Positions 60,045 to 64,000 of a stretch of DNA of 64,000 bases are shown one piece after another (position 1 is the first letter of the stretch; each line of letters begins with the position of its first letter). The DNA lies in contig CAZTJF010000022.1 of assembly GCA_964613805.1 (NCBI GenBank), forward strand, positions 1 through 64,000, read 5' to 3'. This stretch comes from XYD12-FULL-36-8 sp964613805. Its GTDB lineage: Bacteria > Bacteroidota > Ignavibacteria > Ignavibacteriales > Ignavibacteriaceae. A model generated the notes under the pieces. The model made no database searches, was not told where the DNA came from, and saw nothing but the letters and a program-made list of their open reading frames with translations. The translations under genes and the position numbers were made by a program.

Positions 60045-61682
60045 TTAAAATCCGTATCCTAAAGATAGTCCGAAAGAGGTTTTTCTTCCAAGCTGGTAAT
60101 CGGGTGTTCTAAGAATATTTTCATCTGAAATGTTGGAATAAGTAAAGCTGATTTGTCCAGATAAGTTGTGGAGGACTTCATAGTTAAGAGTGAGTCCAAC
60201 ATTCGTCATTAAAAGCTTTTCTCCATAAAGAAATTTTGGATAAGGCAGGTCGTATTGTTCCTTTGGCAACTCCTTTTGTCCCTTGCGTATATGTTCTCCC
60301 CACAATTTTAATTTCAATCCCCGCAAGATTGATTGTTTATACTCGATGTAAAACTGATCAGCATTGCTTCCAATCCAATGACCTAATTGATAGTTATGGC
60401 TTGTGAATAACTGAGCATCATTTGAGTTTATATATACAAAAGGATTGAGTCGAGTATATTCTATGTTTAATTCGGAGTTTTCAACAATTGGATCAATAAT
60501 ATTTACACCCAAAGTCATTCCAATGGCAGATAGATTAGATCCCTCTAAAAATTTGGTGATTGACAACTCATCAATAAATATTGTGGTGTAAATTTTAGTT
60601 TTCATCTCTGCGTTTTTATAAACAGCATTAAAAAATAATTGTGCGTTGTCACCAGTATTGCTGCTGTCTCTATCTATGTAATGATCAACCGCTCTAAAAA
60701 ATAATACTGGAATAAAGTATGCAAACTCAATTTTATCGCTGTAAATCATTGACTCACCCAAGGAAATGGAAAGATTTTTCAGTGGATAAATTGAAACAAT
60801 ATGTGCGGCAATATACTTTTCCCGTTGTGAGTAACTGTCTCTGTTGTCTACTAATGTTTTTCTGATAGTTGATGAATCAATTAATGCTGAGTGGAGCCAT
60901 CCATGAAAGTAAACAAACTTAATCCAATTAACCGGAGTAAATTCCAATTTAACAAAAGGAAATGCAGGTGCTTTATCGCTGAGTATCAACTTTCCGCTAA
61001 CCCCGCTTCCCCATTCAATATGCTGTTTACCGATTGAAATGTTACCACTGTTCCAAGAATAAGATGCAAGTCCCTGCACATCAACATATTGAATTGTTTT
61101 AGGACTACTTTGCGAAAGATTAAACCCTGGCTCATTTGAAAATAATCTTGTTCTGTCTATTCTATCCCCGCGCTCTTCGTTATCTCTAAAGTAAAAATTA
61201 AATCCCCAGTTATTTTTGTAATAGCCATAGAATTGCAGCCCATTCCATCTATGTAATTGCATTTCATTGAAACGATTTTTGACATTTAACCCCAAAATTG
61301 GATCGAGGTTGAGTGAAACGTTCTCATCTTTGAATAAAAAAAATCTGAATCCTGTTAAATCATCTAATGTAAAAAAGCGTGATTTCTGATTTATTATAAC
61401 TGCTCCTGTCAATGAAAGTTCAAGAGCAAACTCCTTTTTGTAGTATTCAATTTCTTCACATTCTAAGGAAGTCAACCTATCTTTCTGGTACTCTGCCTCT
61501 ATAAGCTTGCCAGCTAATTCCAACCGCGATAATGGTTTCAACTCGTCGTTAAATTCTATAATACCTTTTACAGAGAGGTGATTTAACAAATCATAAACAG
61601 ATGAAGAAGCTGGTTCAAACACAACTTGAGCAAATGATATTGCTGAACTAACAATGATAAAAATGAAAAAGAATTTTTTCAT
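60045..61682 (-). CDS. Wzi-like capsule assembly outer-membrane protein
   Basis: A 545-residue exported protein with signal peptide MKKFFFIFIIVSSAISFA. A short helical segment (about 30-100, YDLLNHLSVKGIIEFNDELK to LECEEIEYYKKEFALEL) is followed by a beta-barrel, with VSIGKQHIEWGSG-type strand (NISIGKQHIEWGSGVSGKLI), FVKLEFTPVNWIKFVYFHGW and a terminal aromatic (GLSLGYGF). This is the pattern of the capsule assembly Wzi family, surface lectin-like barrels that hold capsular polysaccharide. It overlaps nothing but lies 6 bases downstream of the WecA-like gene, so it is in its operon. Confidence 0.85.
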   Translation of the reverse strand: MKKFFFIFIIVSSAISFAQVVFEPASSSVYDLLNHLSVKGIIEFNDELKPLSRLELAGKLIEAEYQKDRLTSLECEEIEYYKKEFALELSLTGAVIINQKSRFFTLDDLTGFRFFLFKDENVSLNLDPILGLNVKNRFNEMQLHRWNGLQFYGYYKNNWGFNFYFRDNEERGDRIDRTRLFSNEPGFNLSQSSPKTIQYVDVQGLASYSWNSGNISIGKQHIEWGSGVSGKLILSDKAPAFPFVKLEFTPVNWIKFVYFHGWLHSALIDSSTIRKTLVDNRDSYSQREKYIAAHIVSIYPLKNLSISLGESMIYSDKIEFAYFIPVLFFRAVDHYIDRDSSNTGDNAQLFFNAVYKNAEMKTKIYTTIFIDELSITKFLEGSNLSAIGMTLGVNIIDPIVENSELNIEYTRLNPFVYINSNDAQLFTSHNYQLGHWIGSNADQFYIEYKQSILRGLKLKLWGEHIRKGQKELPKEQYDLPYPKFLYGEKLLMTNVGLTLNYEVLHNLSGQISFTYSNISDENILRTPDYQLGRKTSFGLSLGYGF

Positions 61683-61688
61683 GAAGGA

Positions 61689-63347
61689 TTAGTGACTTAA
61701 GAGGAGAACAGATAATATTATGATGGGAATGATGAATGATGAGTAATAAAGTGGAACTTGAAATTTTGATTTTACTGTGACTATCACTTTATAGAAAATG
61801 TAAAGTAAAAAACTATGAAATACAATTAAATTGATATTAATGATCTGACTATTGGGAAGTAAGCTCGATGAAACTGTCAGCAGAACAATAAAAACAAGGA
61901 TAATAAGATCAATTCCAGTAAGAAATGTCACCTTCTTATCCAATATTCGTTCTCTGAAAAACAAAAAGAAAACGACACAGGGAAACACGATGAGTATCAA
62001 CAATTGTCTTAAACTAATAAAGTTAATAAAACTCATTGTGTTATAAATTGTTTCAGAGTAGTTGCTGTAAAATAAAAACATGATAAGATTTATAAATACC
62101 AAAATATCATTAAGATGTTTATGCTTGTGATAATTTATTACGCTGTAAATTAAAAGCATGAACATAAAAGCAATGGATAAAAGTATTAGATAGTCGTTAA
62201 TCGAAGATTTAATTGGAATTAAGCCAATAAAAATTGTAATGAGTATTAATGATAAAATCGGAAGGAGGAATTTGATAAATAGTGTTATGATTACCTCTGG
62301 TGCTTTGATATAAATGTTTCGATATAATAATGGATTCCCATTTTGCTGAAGCTTATCCAATATTTTATCTATAAATAAAAACGGTATAGTAATTAAAATG
62401 AATAAAAGAATTCCGCCGCTCTCTGAGCTCTTAATATAATAAAGCGATGCCGCAGCATAGAAAAACGAAAAACCTTGAAGGATAAAAACTGTTACTTTAT
62501 GTCGTATCTGCATACCAAAAAGAATATGGTGTGCATGACTTTTATCAGGCAAGAAAATATTCTTTCTATTCACAAACCTTACATACATTACTTTCAGCGT
62601 GTCAACGATTGGAACTCCCAGTAAGATCACTGGGAAAGTAAGATCAAGCACCGGTTTATAGATATTTAACGATGCTAAAAGAGCAGCTGAAATTAAGAAA
62701 AAGCCCAAGGATTGAGATCCTGTATCACCAAGGAAAATTCTGGCTGGGTATGCGTTAAACTTCAAAAATCCGATCAAAGAACCCATTAAGCTGATTGATA
62801 AAATCATTAAGAATTTATCGTCATAATAAAATCCTATTAGGAACGTGACGCTTACAACAAGCAAAGCGAATCCGCTTACCAATCCATCAAGACCGTCCAT
62901 AAGATTTATTGAATTTATCCCTCCAACAATAAATAAGACTAAAACGAAATGATCAAATGGATAGGCAAGGGTAAAACCGAATAATGAAACTGTTCTAAAA
63001 AAAGGTGAAAGGTAATAAACTAAAAATACCGCAACCAAAAATTGGAAGAGAAATTTTTTGTCCCAATTTATCCCAACGATATCATCAACAATTCCAATAC
63101 TGACTATAACTAAAGAAGCAATTACAAAAAATCTTATAGAATTTAAATCACCAAAAAAACTAATAATTGATATCATTGCCATAAAATAAATGACAAGGCC
63201 TCCCATTCGAGGAATGATCGATTTATTTATTCTACGTTCCTCACCAGGCATATCGACTATTTTTACCTTAGTAAAAAAGTTAATAAGATACGGTGTGAAG
63301 AATATTGTTAATAATAGACTGGTAAAGAAAACAACTAAATAAGTCAT
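61689..63347 (-). CDS. WecA/TagO-like undecaprenyl-phosphate sugar-1-phosphate transferase with C-terminal membrane extension
   Basis: A 552-residue polytopic membrane protein of the MraY/WecA family, which starts glycan synthesis by loading a sugar phosphate on undecaprenyl phosphate. VDMPGEERRINKSIIPRMGG (about 32-51), SIGIVDDIVGINWDKKFLFQ (the Asp-Asp pair), INSINLMDGLDGLVSGFALL (about 145-164), ARIFLGDTGSQSLGFFL (about 202) and the HIHH-type loop SHAHHILFG (about 269) are family motifs. From about residue 320 to 552 it adds a further set of six to eight membrane helices not found in standard WecA. It is the first gene of the minus-strand glycan operon. Confidence 0.88.
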   Translation of the reverse strand: MTYLVVFFTSLLLTIFFTPYLINFFTKVKIVDMPGEERRINKSIIPRMGGLVIYFMAMISIISFFGDLNSIRFFVIASLVIVSIGIVDDIVGINWDKKFLFQFLVAVFLVYYLSPFFRTVSLFGFTLAYPFDHFVLVLFIVGGINSINLMDGLDGLVSGFALLVVSVTFLIGFYYDDKFLMILSISLMGSLIGFLKFNAYPARIFLGDTGSQSLGFFLISAALLASLNIYKPVLDLTFPVILLGVPIVDTLKVMYVRFVNRKNIFLPDKSHAHHILFGMQIRHKVTVFILQGFSFFYAAASLYYIKSSESGGILLFILITIPFLFIDKILDKLQQNGNPLLYRNIYIKAPEVIITLFIKFLLPILSLILITIFIGLIPIKSSINDYLILLSIAFMFMLLIYSVINYHKHKHLNDILVFINLIMFLFYSNYSETIYNTMSFINFISLRQLLILIVFPCVVFFLFFRERILDKKVTFLTGIDLIILVFIVLLTVSSSLLPNSQIININLIVFHSFLLYIFYKVIVTVKSKFQVPLYYSSFIIPIIILSVLLLSH

Positions 63348-63880
63348 ATAACAATATTATAAAAATAATTCATTTAATTTCTTCCAAAAATAATATCTAA
63401 AGGAAACCTCTAACCATAAGATTTTCATGTTGAGACGAGCAAAAAAGTATCACACTAACCCGCCCATTAAAACTGTTTCCTCGTAATTTAAAGTAACATA
63501 ATTCTTTGACACAATTTTCCAAATATCGTTTTAGATTGAGAAATATGTGTTATTTTAAGACAACAATTTTAATACCAGAAAAATTAGATGAATTAGCAGT
63601 ATAATTGCATATAAAAGCTCAAAATATTTAAAAAATTAAACATATCATCAGAATCGCGGAATCATTTTTCCTAGATTATTTAGTAAGGAAGGATTTATTA
63701 CTAGAAAGTACTTTACAATTAATGATACTATAAATAAATGGCATTTTAGATTTTTCTTATTTTTTTCTTGCAAATTTGTCACCCTAAGCAATTATCTAAA
63801 ACTTTTGTTTACTTTATCTTTACATAATAACAAACATTTGATTTGAAAATTTTACTTTTGATTAACCTAATGGACTATTA
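63348..63880. other. Very AT-rich divergent intergenic region
   Basis: 533 bases between the leftward glycan operon and the rightward HTH gene, visibly more AT-rich than the flanks. Both promoters must be here. I found no hairpin, palindrome, RNA gene or open frame that I can support. Confidence 0.6.
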
Positions 63881-64000
63881 ATGAAAAAAGAAGCACTTAA
63901 ATATAGATTTATTGAGCTGAGAGCGTTGGGATATACTTACAAAAAAATATGTTCAGAGTTAAAAATTAGCAAACCAACTGCAGTAAAATGGGGTAGACTG
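63881..64000 (+). CDS. Helix-turn-helix protein, N-terminal part (runs off the window)
   Basis: The ATG at 63881 opens a frame to the window end, 40 codons without a stop: MKKEALKYRFIELRALGYTY, then KKICSELKISKPTAVKWGRL. The second half is a clear helix-turn-helix (IELRALGYTYKKICSELKIS as helix and KPTAVKWGRL as recognition helix). Proteins starting this way include regulators and site-specific DNA-binding parts of transposases. The rest of the gene is needed to decide. Confidence 0.6.
   Translation, partial: MKKEALKYRFIELRALGYTYKKICSELKISKPTAVKWGRL

Noticed and set aside
63348..63880. Replication origin or RNA gene in the AT-rich gap
   Set aside because: No DnaA-box cluster, iteron or stable RNA fold could be recognised; AT-richness alone is not enough.

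Overview
This AT-rich window reads as chromosome from a member of the FCB group, most likely Ignavibacteria. Three secreted proteins end in a type IX-type sorting domain containing NYPNPFNP followed by an S/T-T-K-I stretch and a final GIYFYS/GMYICR-like strand. Other lineage clues are a homodimeric pyruvate dehydrogenase, a YpdA-type reductase and a class I DhnA-type aldolase. I found no rRNA or tRNA gene and no CRISPR array.

Layout. 1-5.9 kb: the end of an OPT-type transporter, a two-gene Cas2-like/membrane-protein unit, recN and two envelope proteins. 5.9-12.7 kb: hemW and a tandem pair of large secreted M14 carboxypeptidases with different C-terminal modules. 12.7-13.4 kb: a decayed IS110-family transposase. 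13.4-22.6 kb: housekeeping and redox genes (HAD phosphatase, ypdA, fructose-bisphosphate aldolase, cytochrome c, SIMPL protein, YyaL-like protein) and an ECF sigma/anti-sigma pair. 22.6-28.9 kb: the PDH operon aceE-aceF-lpdA on the minus strand, with a small four-helix-bundle element inserted before lpdA. 29-32 kb: a T9SS-sorted beta-propeller protein and a RAYT transposase surrounded by palindromes. 32-38.6 kb: RNA-related enzymes, an S9 peptidase, a DUF1232 protein and a Nudix hydrolase. 38.6-40.2 kb: a three-gene HipB/HipS/HipT-like toxin-antitoxin operon with three evenly spaced candidate operators. 40.2-46 kb: proS, a Na/Ca exchanger, a U32 protein, a second four-helix-bundle element and pepT. 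46-50.8 kb: an O-antigen-ligase-like protein with an inserted propeller, a methyltransferase and another T9SS cargo. 50.9-56 kb: a sigma factor, a zinc/TPR anti-sigma-like protein and a TPR-CHAT protease-like protein. 56-63.3 kb: a surface polysaccharide operon (WecA-like, Wzi-like, rfbC, degT-type aminotransferase, fcl, gmd). The last bases begin an HTH gene that runs off the window.

The strongest unexplained signal is the short-repeat mobile DNA. Two elements each carry one four-helix-bundle (S23/Avd-like) gene between low-complexity inverted arms. One supplies the stop codon of aceF, one enters the 5' end of the U32 gene, and a lone arm is translated in frame inside proS. A RAYT gene has a perfect 26-bp palindrome inside its own reading frame, with related palindromes on both sides. 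A second palindrome family (TGTCACACTGAGC type) occurs four times, once nested in a MITE-like unit. Other leads are the HipBST-like operon with operators exactly 71 bp apart, the sigma/anti-sigma/CHAT operon, the Cas2-like/membrane pair, and the ligase-propeller fusion.
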